Source of the DNA: Funneliformis mosseae | Lineage: Eukaryota; Glomeromycota; Glomeromycetes; Glomerales; Glomeraceae | Length of the DNA stretch: 24,429 nt | Direction: 5' to 3' | Assembly (NCBI GenBank): GCA_910592005.1 | Contig: CAJVPP010000933.1 | Location: 1-24,429, forward strand | Shown: positions 1 through 11,373 of the stretch, in pieces | Position numbering within the stretch: position 1 is the stretch's first letter | Layout: each line of letters opens with the position of its first letter | Notes under the pieces: model-generated | What the model was told of the DNA's origin: nothing | Databases searched by the model: none | The model's input: only the letters and a program-made list of their open reading frames with translations | Program-made: the position numbers and the translations under genes

Positions 1-110
1 ATTTGCATCTTCATTGCTGCTCATTATTATGATAAATGGGTTGCATTAGATAAAATTAAAAGAAAAAAAAAAAAAAAGTTCTTTATATATTCTACGATTT
101 GTGATACGAT
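1..110. other. AT-rich flank with poly(A) tract
   Basis: No open frame of useful length. It contains an A-rich run (about 57-77, A with one G) that could be the tail of a retroposed sequence or simple low complexity. Nothing else is visible. Confidence 0.5.
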
Positions 111-265
111 AAACCTGTTAAAACCTGTCAAATTTAATTAGAATTCGCAAAGTTTTTATCAAAACCGTCAAAACTTTTGAGACCCATAGAAACCCATCGA
201 AACCTGTCGAAACCTGTCGAAACTATCAAAACCCGTCAAAACCCGTCAAAACTGTCAAAACAAAT
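111..265. repeat. Degenerate ~10-bp tandem repeat (AAACCYGTCR)
   Basis: About a dozen imperfect copies of a 9-11 bp unit run head to tail, with variants aaacctgtca, aaacccatcg, aaacctgtcg and aaacccgtca. The copies around 189-265 are the most regular; those around 121-180 are interrupted. The strand is strongly biased to A and C. The next ~50 bp (to about 320) has related A/C/G words and ends in a small GC-richer piece (gccccgcaac), so the repeat may be the inner part of a larger dispersed element. No coding potential. Confidence 0.7.
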
Positions 266-666
266 TCTAAAAAGTTTCGACTTTTGCCAAAATGGGTTTA
301 AGGTTTTGCCCCGCAACTATAATTATGAAAAAGTATTGATAAAAATCTGATTAAGTTGATTTGTCATACTTGAATATGCACCTGATATCTTTATCATATC
401 GAGAAAAATTATCTTCGTAGGAAGGATCTAATATTGATAATGCATATTCATTATAACTATCTTTCATCGAAGTTTATCATTCTCAATGATTAGATTTAAA
501 AGTAATTTGTAAGATTTTGTTTAGACCTCAACTGACAAGCAATGCTCTTCTTGATCTGATCAAATGTTTCATATTAGATCAACAGATTAAACTGAATATG
601 AAATTAACTGCACATCTTATTTAAGATAATTTATTCTAATGTATTTGAGGTAAACCCAGAAGTTAT
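266..666. other. Intergenic, no gene seen
   Basis: AT-rich sequence with frequent stops in all frames. I see no splice-linked open segments, RNA gene or clear repeat here. Confidence 0.5.
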
Positions 667-822
667 TATATAGGAAGTTTGCTAGGAAAATCAGGCTCTA
701 GGAATTTTTTAACAAAATTTTGATTTTTATTGCATTTTAGTTTTTAGATTAAAATGTAATAAGGTCTTAATTTTGTCAAAAAAATTCCCAGAGCCCGATT
801 TTCCTAGCAAACTTCCTATATA
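667..822. mobile_element. Palindromic MITE (long terminal inverted repeats)
   Basis: The segment is a nearly perfect inverted repeat about 156 bp long. The left arm starts tatataggaagtttgctagg and the right arm ends with its exact reverse complement. The outer ~45 bp of each arm match with two substitutions (a/g at about 692 and 699 against the partner arm), and the pairing continues more weakly to the centre near 744. It is non-coding. The ends lie in TATATA, consistent with insertion at a TA dinucleotide as in Tc1/mariner-derived MITEs. That family assignment is inference; the palindrome is seen directly. Confidence 0.8.
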
Positions 823-1402
823 GTTTCTGATTATTTCGCTGTAATTTAGCAAAGAAGTAAGTAAGGTCGACATTCTTTCAAATCATGTGAAAATACTTGG
901 AATTGCAATATTAATAAATCCACTTCTAGAAGTCTTCAGTATCAGAAAGTTTTTTGAGAAAGGAGTGTGTCAACTTAGCTACAATAAGATTATTTTATTT
1001 TATGTTTTGTGTATAGAAGATTGAATAGAATTAGTGTCAAAACGTCTCTAAGATTTTGCCTAAATTGTTTTAGTTAGAAATAAATTTAGTCATGCAAAAT
1101 TTGGTAATAAATTAATATTAGTTGCTTTGTATAACCAAAGATTTCATATATGTTTAAATAATTTTGGATTTATACTCTTCTTTTTCATATCATATAAATA
1201 TATATATATATATTACTAGAAAAAGGATCAGAGTTTAATCTAGTCGATCAATCAGCATTAGCTAAAAGGTTGTAACTATAAGTTAAATATAGTATGACAT
1301 ATGACGTGTCATTACGTATATATAACGTTGTTTATGACTTAAAAAAAAAATTATTAAACTCTTCTCTCTTTCCCATTCTTCTATCTTTGCAGTTATCTTA
1401 AA
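823..1402. other. Intergenic region upstream of the Crinkler-like gene
   Basis: AT-rich, with no coding segment recognised. It contains a short (TA)n microsatellite at 1198-1213 and a T/C-rich stretch just before the ATG at 1403 (about 1362-1388), as is common in fungal core promoters. No specific regulatory site can be named. Confidence 0.4.
1198..1213. repeat. (TA)n microsatellite
   Basis: An uninterrupted alternating AT run of 16 bp in AT-rich spacer. Confidence 0.8.
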
Positions 1403-3750
1403 ATGATTTTATCTTTATATTTTGTCATTTCTAAATATGGTATCATTATTGATGAAGTAAAAGTCAGTACTGATCAAATCACTTTTGGGGATTTAAAAAA
1501 ACTGATATGTAAACAAAATCTGAATATCTTTAAAGCATATTAAGCTGAAAAAATGAACCTATGGATGGTTTAGGGTCTTAGTCAAGGAAACGATATGTAA
1601 AAAAAACTTAAAATATTGACTAAGAAGAAGGATCCTAAACAAAAATCATTGAAGAACTCAAAGGCGAGATTTTACCCCCAAATGAGAATTTTTTGGGTTC
1701 TTTACGTTTAATTCCAAATAGTATAATCATCATACAACCTCTGTCTCCCGCTACTACTGGTAAGTGTCTTCTAATAATTTACCTCTTAATAAGAAATTTG
1801 CAGTCCATTTCGATTCTCATTCATCGTTCATCTTTTCAGCAACTATTTTAGCTAATATGCTTTCTTCACAATAACAATTCTCTTCTTATCAACAAAGTTT
1901 TAGTTACAAGTTCTATAATCGCAAACAAGCTATGGATGAGATTACAAAAGTCGCCAACAATAATTATCTCAAACGCTTGAGTAGTAATCATAAAGATCAA
2001 CAATTTAAATTGATTCCTGGTGGATCAGGAATAGGAAAATCGTGAGCAGGAATGGAGTCACAACATCTGGTCACCCATGCAGAAGAATCAGTATTGATAA
2101 ATTTAACTGTTGAAATAGAATTGGTTAAGGCTGCCCTTAATGATTCCATTTATATATTTATTGATTTAATTAATAGATATAACTATGACCAACAAATTGA
2201 TGAATATCATGCAAAAGTACGAATAGGAGTGCATGTTGCAATAGCTGTGAGCTTAATAGACAATACGCTGAATTTCATTGAACTCTATTGCCTTGATAAT
2301 GTGATAAAAGAAATCCTTCGCAGCCATTTCAAAGAAAAAGGTCGATCTCTTAAAGCTGTCAATATACATATCGATAAATATCAAAGATACATTGATTACG
2401 TTCACCATTATAAAAAATATCATGAAAGGACGCCCGCATCTTCTTTAAGAATATGCTACAAGAAATTAGTGCTGTTATGCATAGTCAGATATACGAAAGT
2501 AAGAAGGTATTGAGGAATATTTTATTATCCCGATATGCATACAATGTCGGTACAATCTGTTAAAATTAACAAATTAAAACCAGGTTGCTGAAAAAGTATC
2601 GAAGACATCTGTACCATAATTTCATTTAGGATTACTCAACAAACTGTTAGAAGAGATTTTTGTTACTTAGTTGGACTTCCATTGGCGATGTTGAGTGAGC
2701 AGGTTTAATCTTTCTATTAATCCACACCGAAACTCATTTCAATGATAAATTCATTATTTTTATACCTTTTATGTTAATGAAGTTACTTAACAAAATGCTT
2801 CTATCTACAGCGTATCTCTTGATTCTAGATGAACTACTCCTTATCCCAACGAAAGATCGCCCTTGGTGGTGGCAAGATTTTGAGACCCTTCATGGATACT
2901 ACCAAAGAGCACTTATTAAGTCTTTAATCAATGTTAAAAACACATAAATTTTAGCTTTAGAGAAAAGTATTAATACGCTTCAATGCCTTAGCGTCACCAA
3001 AAAAAGAAGACGACATTTATAATATCATTTACCAAATCGACAAGAAAAAATCCTACCTTTCTAGTGAAAAGCAAATAAAGTGGTGCCTGTCAGATATCTT
3101 TCATGATGTGAAGGGTGATGCGACTCTTCTTAAATGTTAAGTTAAATTATGCAATGTGGGTGTCTTTATCGAGAAAGAAAAGTTTCTTGTTAAAATAACA
3201 GACAATGCACAATTTAGCAAATTGGTATTGTGTGATGATAACATTACTCATCTTCTTGAGTCAGCTATCTTCCATTGTGCTGACGAATACGCCAACATTG
3301 ATCATTGATGGGCCGTTGAATCTGCTTTTGATGGAAAACCATTTGCAATATTTATGCAAGACAAATATTTGAAATATTATACAATAGATCCCAGTGTCAG
3401 CGGACCAACACTTTTAAAGTGGTACAATATAACACTTCGGTTAGTCAGTAGCTATTCTTATGACTATGAAATTATTCTCGTTTTCTTCACTATTCGACGT
3501 TTTATGGTAAATATTCTTCACAAGATGCCTCAGTTGCTTCTCATTGATTTAGATTGTATTAAGGACTACCTTTCACCATCATTTGCCCAATGTGGCTTAA
3601 TAATACCATAAACCAGAGAAAGTACTTTCTTATCCTATTCTGGAGGAAGATCTTGTTTATCCTATGAATACTGACATGTGAGATGTTGAAATTTATCAAC
3701 TTAGAAAATTTCGAATGTACATGAGATTCTGTAATTTTCTTTTTAAATAA
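1403..3750 (+). pseudogene. Crinkler (CRN)-type effector-like gene, decayed
   Basis: A broken gene of the Crinkler family, known from oomycetes and expanded in Rhizophagus, where members act in or are delivered to host cells. The start at 1403 gives MILSLYFVIS, followed by a DLKKLI motif typical of the ubiquitin-like CRN N-terminus. The frame runs on, with stops, to IIIIQPLSPATT at 1759. A GT-AG intron (1760-1839, 80 nt) then joins in frame to an exon carrying a Walker A P-loop, GGSGIGKS (2019-2042), so an NTPase-like domain follows. The TGA at 2043 sits where this family usually has Arg. Further matching pieces are 2052-2513, 2813-2948 (LDELLLIPTKDRPWWWQDFE), 3010-3335, 3354-3608 and 3612-3750 (EEDLVYP). 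A second intron at about 2702-2810 is possible. At least six stops and several frame changes mean no full protein. Family assignment is from recalled motifs, not a search. Confidence 0.75.
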
Positions 3751-6700
3751 CAAACTATTTCTGCTATAAAGTAATAAAAATTTAAAAGTTTTAAAGAATT
3801 CTTTATTCTATGAATTAGTTAATATCTAATTAATTTACAGTCACTTACACATATTACAAATACTTTATTAAAATGAATGAAACGAAATATATAGAGTAGC
3901 TGAATCTAAAGGAAGGAAACATCTCGAGCATTAAATGAAACAATTTAACTAATTCCAATTTTATATATACGCAAATTTTTACAATATTTAATTATATAAT
4001 TTTAAATAATATAATCATATAATAGAAACTATGTTACTTTCTACAAATTTTAAGATGACATTTTTTTTATTGTAATATTCTAAAGAATGCGCTGTTTTAT
4101 AACTAAACACTATAGTTCTTGTTTTTAACATTCTGCCTTACCTTAACTTGTGTTCAATAAAAATTTTTGATAGAATTCAGATTAAACTTTCAGGATTCTA
4201 TATCAGACTTGCGATATTCGCTGAATTTAGTATTATCTAATGGTAATATGACTTTTTACATCTATAAAGCTTATATGATTTTTACCAAAAAAAAGAAAAC
4301 TAAAGTTAAAATAAATAAATAATAATTTTTTTATAACTGGTTAGAATATATTTTTGGTACTGTTGCAGCTCATTAAGACTAGATACGTTAAGTTAAATTT
4401 ATACAATAAAAATCAGTATATACAGTAATATGTGAATATTGTTGGTATATGAATATTAAAATTATTTGAAAGCACAATTTGGTAATGATTGAGGCAGAAT
4501 AAGAATTTTTATTATAGATTTAGAAAAACCAGAATGATAAAGAACCAGAATGATATTGTTACAATTAATACCATCTGAAAAATCATAAATTTCGCTTATA
4601 ATTAGCTTTCGATAATTTTGGTTAGTCTTTGCCTATCTATTTTGACCAGTATGTTCTAATTATTTTTTTTTATTTTTAAAATTCGTTATATTAAATTTAT
4701 AGTTATATTTATTTTTTTGTTTTAATTAATTACTATTTAGTAATTAGCATTTATTGAGTTTATAAAATTGAAACTGCAAAAGTGTAGAATGCTGATGTTG
4801 AGGAAACACTGATTAATTATTCAATATTCTTTAATTAAAACCTTCTGCTTACAAATATAAATATAAACTAAAGAACTGAATACAACTATATAGTGGAGGT
4901 TACAATTTATAAATGAAACAGATTGTCTCGATAATCAAGGATTGTGTGAACTATGTAAGAGAATTTTATGAGATTGATAGCTATGTAAATCATGAAAATT
5001 CTTATTGCTGGTAAAATATCTATTTATTAAAAGACAGCAAAAAAAAGAAGTTATTTAATTAAAATGGACTTTTTTAAACACAAAAGTAACATAAGGCATT
5101 CCACAGGAAAAAATATTGAGATGAGATAAATTTGAAATATTTGTAATATTAATTACTAGCTCTTTGTCACCTAAAAAATTTGAATGATTCCAATAGTCTA
5201 TTATTGGAATTATATCAGGTCTAAATTCCGATACTGATGATGACCTCATTTATTTTGAATTATATTTTGAACCTTTAACAATGGTGTAGATTTTAAAAGA
5301 AATGTTATATTAAATTTAATTAGACAATGAATTTAAAATTTATTTAATATTCATCAAATACTATCATAAATAAATTCTATTATTTAAAGTGAATTATAAA
5401 CCTACTATGTGAGAAATGATGTAAAATAAAAAAAAGTGTGCAACAAAAAAAAATTATTTTAGTTTTAACGGGAATAATTTTTATATTAAATTTTATTAAA
5501 TAAGAAGCTATCAACTTATGCCCTGTCTTCTCTAAATATGTAATACATAATAAATTATCCATTTAAAATTGGAAGAACATTTATTTAAATTTTTTTAAAT
5601 TATAAATTTTTGTTAAGTAACAATTTTTATCAATTATGAAACTTTTAAAAATGTTATTTTTATAATACGTATATATAATATTTGATTTAAAGGCATAAAG
5701 TAATTATTAGAGTAAGTCGATAAGTTTTACTATAAATCATAAACGGTTATAAAATATTTTGTTTATATATTTACAGTAGACTTGCGTTAATATAAAATAA
5801 TTTTTAGATGAAATACCAATTGGTACAAAAGCTACCAAATCTATTCTTTAGAATTAAGATAAACTATTTTCATATGACAACTGAGATTAAAGTGTAGAAG
5901 ACAATTGTTATTAGCACAGTAAATGAAATTAATATTTTATCATTTATTTTTGTATAAATCAATATATTAAATGAGAATTAAACTGAATTTGATTATATCA
6001 TTTTACGCGTACTATCCAGTAACTAAGTTAAAATTTAACCAGTTAAAGATAAAATTATAATAATCTATTCTAGCATCTAATTAATGTTATTTTATTTTTT
6101 AAAAAAAATAAAGTTATTATGAAAAAAAGTCTGATAAGTCAGTTTATATTTTAAAAAAAATTAAAAAGTTTGTCATTATATAAATTTATTTGCGCCATTA
6201 ATTTTTGTTAACAATATTTTTATGGCTTTGCTTTAATAGACTAGATATTTTCTTCTAAATTTACAATGGTTTAATTATATCTGATATATTTTATATACTT
6301 TATTAAAATATCAAGATCGTTGATTATTATAAAAAGATACAATTAATTGCAAAACTTTATCAAATAATTTTTTCGCATTCCAGTAACTGTTTTTTTTTGA
6401 GCTATCATAATCTTATTGAATAAATATATAAATTGATAAATTATTTGGATTATATTACTTTTATTTCAATGTCATCTGTAAATCAGAATGTTTATTTTTA
6501 TCATTAATTTTTTTTACAAAGGGTGATATTAATACTGAATAAATAAATCAATTTAACTTTTGATTCTTCAGATTATTGGAAAAACATTACATAATTTGAA
6601 GTAGCCTTCTATAGAGTTAACTTTATAACTCATCATGCATCATTAATTATGTAGTTGATAATTCATTTACAATTATAAATTACGTCTTGATTTGATGAAT

Positions 6701-7079
6701 TTTTTTAAATTTATCATTAAAATCTCATTGCTTCATATTTAGAACTTTAAGAAGAATCATTTAAAAAAAACCTTAATTTACTTGAATTTATAGATTTTTT
6801 CTAATAAAAGAGTGTTTTACACTGTTAGCTTGTGAGTTATAATGATTACGTAGATCTCGTAATTCATTGATCATTCATTGTTTTTTTAGCCACCCTCCTT
6901 AAAAAAATTATAAAAAGGTTTTTGAACCTTAGTTTATTACTTTATTCCATAAATTTTTAATTTGAAAGATAAATATTTAAAAAATGTATATTCAATCATT
7001 TTTAGGAATTAGATTTAAACCAAAAGTGTTACATATATAAATGCAAAATTAATGACTTATTTCATCACTTACTGTTAAT
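3751..7079. other. Long AT-rich intergenic stretch
   Basis: More than 3 kb with no supported gene; stops are dense on both strands. Two weak traces of old coding DNA deserve mention. On the + strand, about 4912-5014 reads NETDCLDNQGLCELCKR followed after a frame change by HENSYCW, resembling a cysteine-rich segment found upstream of many Rhizophagus kinases. On the - strand, 5055-5249 stays open for 64 codons (NISNLSHLNIFSCGMPY) without a recognisable motif. Poly(A) and poly(T) runs are frequent. Confidence 0.4.
6841..6868. repeat. Small imperfect hairpin
   Basis: aatgattacg (6841-6850) pairs with cgtaattcatt (6858-6868), with one bulge and a 7-nt loop. It is isolated in AT-rich spacer and may be chance; no linked gene suggests a role. 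Confidence 0.35.
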
Positions 7080-7345
7080 TCCTTTACTTCAATTCTTGCT
7101 CTAACATTGATAACTGTATCTTCTATTTCTATTCTCTCTTCTTTTACAGCTGTCACTTCTTCTTCGTCTACAGCTATAACTTTAATTCCTCCCATTCCCA
7201 CTATTTCAGTTTCTTCTCCTCATCTTGTTACTGTATCTTCACCTCCTCTTATTTCAGTTTCTCCCCCTCCACCTCCTATTACAGCTGTAATTTCAGTACC
7301 ACTTCGCTCTATTGCTTCTATCTATCATTTTTTTGCGTGATCAGA
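7080..7345. repeat. Pyrimidine-rich low-complexity patch
   Basis: The + strand is strongly C/T-rich, built from recurring words such as atttcagtttctcc and ctcctcctc. It leaves a 77-codon Ser/Thr/Pro/Val open stretch on the + strand (7107-7340). The - strand also reads through with a single TGA, giving an acidic Gly/Glu-rich sequence with GEETEI, GGGGGETEI and EEEVTAV. Being nearly open on both strands is what a biased simple sequence produces, so neither is called a gene. It might be a remnant of a low-complexity exon. Confidence 0.5.
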
Positions 7346-7559
7346 AATAATAAATCTTGATCCTTCTGGCATTTATATTATTACTGATTATGGTTTTTAT
7401 CCTTTTTTCTTTATATTTAGCTGATTACTTCTTCTTCTTTATTTGTCTATTTGTCATCTTTGAAAATCTCAAAAAAAAAAATTAAAAAAAATTCTTTCCT
7501 CCTTTGAAAAATTTCACTAGGATATTTATCTTTTTGATAAGCATGATTACGATACTTTA

Positions 7560-7574
7560 ATGTATCATATCTAT
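7560..7574. repeat. Target-site duplication, 5' copy
   Basis: The 15-mer atgtatcatatctat here recurs exactly at 16709-16723, directly after the A-rich tail of the LINE. This is the arrangement expected of a target-site duplication made by a non-LTR retrotransposon. Confidence 0.75.
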
Positions 7575-7611
7575 AACAAATAAAAAAAACTCTTTTTGCC
7601 AATTTACTAAA

Positions 7612-10600
7612 ATGCCAAAAAATACTGAAAAAAAAACACCAACTGTGATCGTTCTGTGTTGTCTGTCAACAATAAAATACTAACAAAAAAAATAGAATAC
7701 TAACTAAACTTTAGATGATGAACTCACTCCAAAATTACTTGCTATATCTACTGAACCTATCATTATAAAAGACACTAATATGAACTCTTCCTATCAATCA
7801 CTTTTCGAAAATAAAGTCTAAGAAAATAAAAACGTTCACCTTTAAAGTCCTATTATATTTTTGATTCTATTAGTTAGTTTTATAGTTCTACAACAGCTCA
7901 AATACACTTTCACAACTAGGGAAGAGTTTATTTTAGAAGTTACTCATATTCATTATGGTCAGAAAAAACCAAAATAAATAAGCGTTAATAAAAAATAAGA
8001 ATCGTTTCAACCCAACAGAACACCAACAAACTATTAAGACACCAGTTGCTTCAACCTCTAGCTCTGAAGAACAGCTAGACCTGTCCTCAACTTCAGACAC
8101 TGCTCTTATCGAAAACTTTTCAAACCACTGACTCCTACTTCCCTAACATCTTGGATAAGGACAAATACCTTCCCATAGAAAATGATCCCAATATATAAAT
8201 GGATCAAAACAGAGATTTCACAGTTATTACTTGTGCAACCCTATTTGCTTGCGCAGCAACCATTCCCAAAAGCTCCAAGGACCTCCCCACTGCTACTATT
8301 TTAAAGATTGTTAATGCTCACTTCATTCTTGACGACGCATTCAGGAGGATTAATGTCTGCTACATTAATCTTGTTTAGTCAATCGTGATCTACTTCAATG
8401 ATTAGCAATCTATAAAATTAGCCCTCAATGCGAAATTTCCCAATTTGGATATCAACCAGCTGGTTCAGCATGCGACTTACAAAGAAAATATGCAGTTTCC
8501 TCAATGCATACTTCGTATCACCGATATCTACCTCAACCTCAAAAAGGAATAGCTCACCAACATATTTGCTAAATATGACAAGATAGTTACTGTACAAATG
8601 TTCATTAGAGATCTTTGGCAACAAGCTTACATCACTTATGAAGATCCTAAGAGTGTCAATCTCTTCCATATTCAATTGTCACATTTTATCTATAACGATC
8701 TGATTTATATGATCACTGGCCTTATGTGAGTTGCAACATTGTTACTAAAACTGCTTTTCATATCTGAATATATCTATCGTACTTCTCAAATATTATGGAC
8801 ACGATCTCAGCTACCAAAAATGATCTTATTGATCAGCTAAACTCTTCATATAGAGCCAGATACATAGCACACCAATCTGAACTAGAGGATGTACTCAACA
8901 ACACTTTTGCATCACCTTCAAATGCTTCTAATAGCTACACAGACATCATTCAATCCAGAATTTCATCTTCTCTGATAGATATTGTTCACAAAATAGCTGG
9001 CAATAAAGAGCGATACCTCTCTATCATTTCACGCTCACTGCTTCTCTTCCACCAAAAGCTATATGATAACATCTAGAAATATTATTGCAACTTATTAATC
9101 ACTAAAGAGCGTTCAATGGGCATTACTAAACAAGACAAGTGTAAATAAAGTGTCAGTTTATCCTGCCTCACAGCCAGACATCAAGCCTCTCTTTTAACTG
9201 GAAGACTTGAATACACCTTGCGAACAAATTTGATTACACGTTCTCAGATTTTTAGATAGGCACTGATATCTTCTTTATCTTTTCTTGTTGATGTTAATTT
9301 TCATTAAGTATGCACTTAGTGGAGTTGATGGAGGGGAAAGATGATGATAAGTCAATTTAAACGGATTTGTAATAAAACTACAGAGGATAGCTAGTACTTA
9401 GCATAGATTTATTTTCGATTTACTCTGTATTTCCTTATATATAAATTTAATAAAGTTACTAGCAGTATCACATCGAAAAAAAAGACACCAATATGATAGA
9501 AGTCAAACCCCATTAAGAAAAGCTCAACTAACAACCTCAATAAAAGAAAAGGTCTTGAAACTCTCACTCTAGAAAACACTGTATAGAAAACCACTATAAG
9601 CATTGATGAGTCTTTTAATATATCAGAAAATAATTTAAACACTTCAACTCTTAGTTTTGAAGTATCTTTAACTTAAATTATCAAATTATTCAATTATTCA
9701 CTTTCATTTTCTTAGAGAAATTTCCTAAACCTAATGAAGATTTTAAAGATCACAGATTTGTATTATGATAAATATAATTATTTATTAATACTATAAGAAG
9801 AAAGTATCCTGTTAATCAGAATAATCAATTATTAAAATTGCCTTTATTGACAAAGCTGAATGTGATACATGCACTCTCAAATTTTTCAATATGAATAATA
9901 CTATATTTTAACTACTGGATATTTAAAAATCTGTACCCTATGTATCTGATCGGTCAATCATGATCATAGAAATTCCTTTAAATGCTACTAAAATTAGACT
10001 CTATAAACATTTTTTAAATTCAGTAATATCATCTGTTTTATCATAGAAACAAAGAATCTACAGCAAAAAGCAACAATTTCTTATGATAATTAAGCAAACT
10101 TTGTAGAATTAAAAAAAAGCGATAGCATTTATCTATTAAATGATATGATCTGTTATTAACTCTATAACTTCTCTCTAGAATAGATATTTAAGCTCAATCC
10201 GCTTATTCAGTTAAACTAATTAATCTTTCAAGAAATATCACATCACGTAATCTCTAAAATATAGGGAATATGATCTTTATTACTGCTTGGATTATTCCTT
10301 AAGCATATTAAACTACAATTACCTTCAATATGCCTTATTTTATTTTATTTTCAAGGAAGATACCAAGGTAGCAATAGATATTAAGAATTGATCTTAAATA
10401 ATAAAAAACTTGAATAGACTGACTTGAAAATAAAACTTTGTGCCATTTTTCATCAATACATCATAATGCTTTTTCTTATTTAAATATCATCAGATGCTGA
10501 AAGATTATCATATGCAAAATGTATATCAGAAATTTCAACCTATCTAATTTACTAATTACACTGCATCTAAATAAATCCCTGCAAAAAATACCATTCGTAA

Positions 10601-10720
10601 TAATATTATCTTTATTCATGTGACCTAACTCTCATAACAAACTAACAATTTTTAAGAGTTGTCTAAAAAAGAATCTTTACCACCTCTTCCTTCATAGACT
10701 AATCCCAAATCCTCTTTTTT
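7612..10720 (+). pseudogene. LINE ORF1 (gag-like, RRM-containing), decayed
   Basis: Nucleic-acid-binding ORF1 of the LINE. Possible starts are ATG 7612 (MPKNTEKKTP) or ATG 7955 (MVRKNQNK). A Ser/Thr-rich segment follows (PVASTSSSEEQLDLSSTSD, about 8041-8100). From about 8270 one frame holds SSKDLPTATILKIVNAHFIL and then, near 8510-8690, an RRM-like run: LRITDIYLNLKK, IFAKYDKIVTVQMFIRDLWQ, AYITYEDPKSV. The next segment, 8795-9076, is uninterrupted for 93 codons and looks helical (IDIVHKIAGNKERYL). A third block at 9843-10060 reads DKAECDTCTLKFF and SIMIIEIPLNATKIRLYKHF, which resembles the beginning of another RRM. Several stops and at least three frame changes break it. It is less eroded than the RT part. 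The endpoint is approximate, since coding signal fades after about 10,700. Confidence 0.6.
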
Positions 10721-11373
10721 TAATTCTTCTAATATTAAGCCAAAATTATATTAGGTAGATGAACCCATAGATGATTTCTTTGAGAATGAAGTCTATTCTA
10801 TTCCTAATTTGAATAATAGTACAGTAAAAAGTAGATTGATTTATAACCCAGATTTTAAACTTTTGTTACCTTCTAGCCTACATCTATTACTAACACATTT
10901 AATAATCTTTATATTGAATTCAATTTTCAATAACTGATTAGCTGTTATCAAAAACCCTTCATATCAATGTTGTCACTCCTACTGAAGCAGATGATTTTAA
11001 TAACAATTGCTAGACTCAGCTACTAAGTCAATTACAAATCATTATATATCGATACTTCTCTTTATACTACTATTTTCAAAAACAAACAAATAAACAACTA
11101 GTACTTATTTGCCAAAAGTAATAATAATGTATCTTAGAATTTACTTCTTTACTTAACAAATTACTTGTCATGATTTTTAAACTGTACTTGTTAATAAGAA
11201 CCTTCTCAGTTAATACAATACACATATTTTTAAATATTAAAATGAAAATTTTGATAAAAAACAGAATGTTATATCAGCAGCTTCTCATAATAATTTTACT
11301 AATTATTATAATTACTATTCTTACAAATAATAATACAAATCCACCTTATTCTTAAACTCCATTTTTTTCTAAT

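Noticed and set aside
1760..1803. Shorter 44-nt intron in the Crinkler-like gene using the first AG
   Set aside because: The acceptor at 1839 gives an 80-nt intron like the others and keeps the reading phase into the P-loop exon.
3559..3753. 64-codon open stretch on the - strand
   Set aside because: It overlaps readable C-terminal Crinkler-like coding sequence on the + strand and has no motif; a shadow frame.
5380..5562. 60-codon - strand Ile/Leu/Phe-rich frame
   Set aside because: Composition typical of random AT-rich DNA; no motif and no neighbouring exon.
8418..8675. 85-codon open stretch on the - strand
   Set aside because: Directly opposite the RRM-like ORF1 segment of the LINE, which carries recognisable protein on the + strand.
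9409..9642. 77-codon hydrophobic stretch on the - strand
   Set aside because: Lies inside the LINE ORF1 region; the hydrophobic reading is what the complement of Lys/Ser/Thr codons gives.
11170..11355. 61-codon Ile/Leu/Asn-rich frame
   Set aside because: Inside the decayed LINE between ORF1 and the endonuclease; no motif, AT-driven composition.
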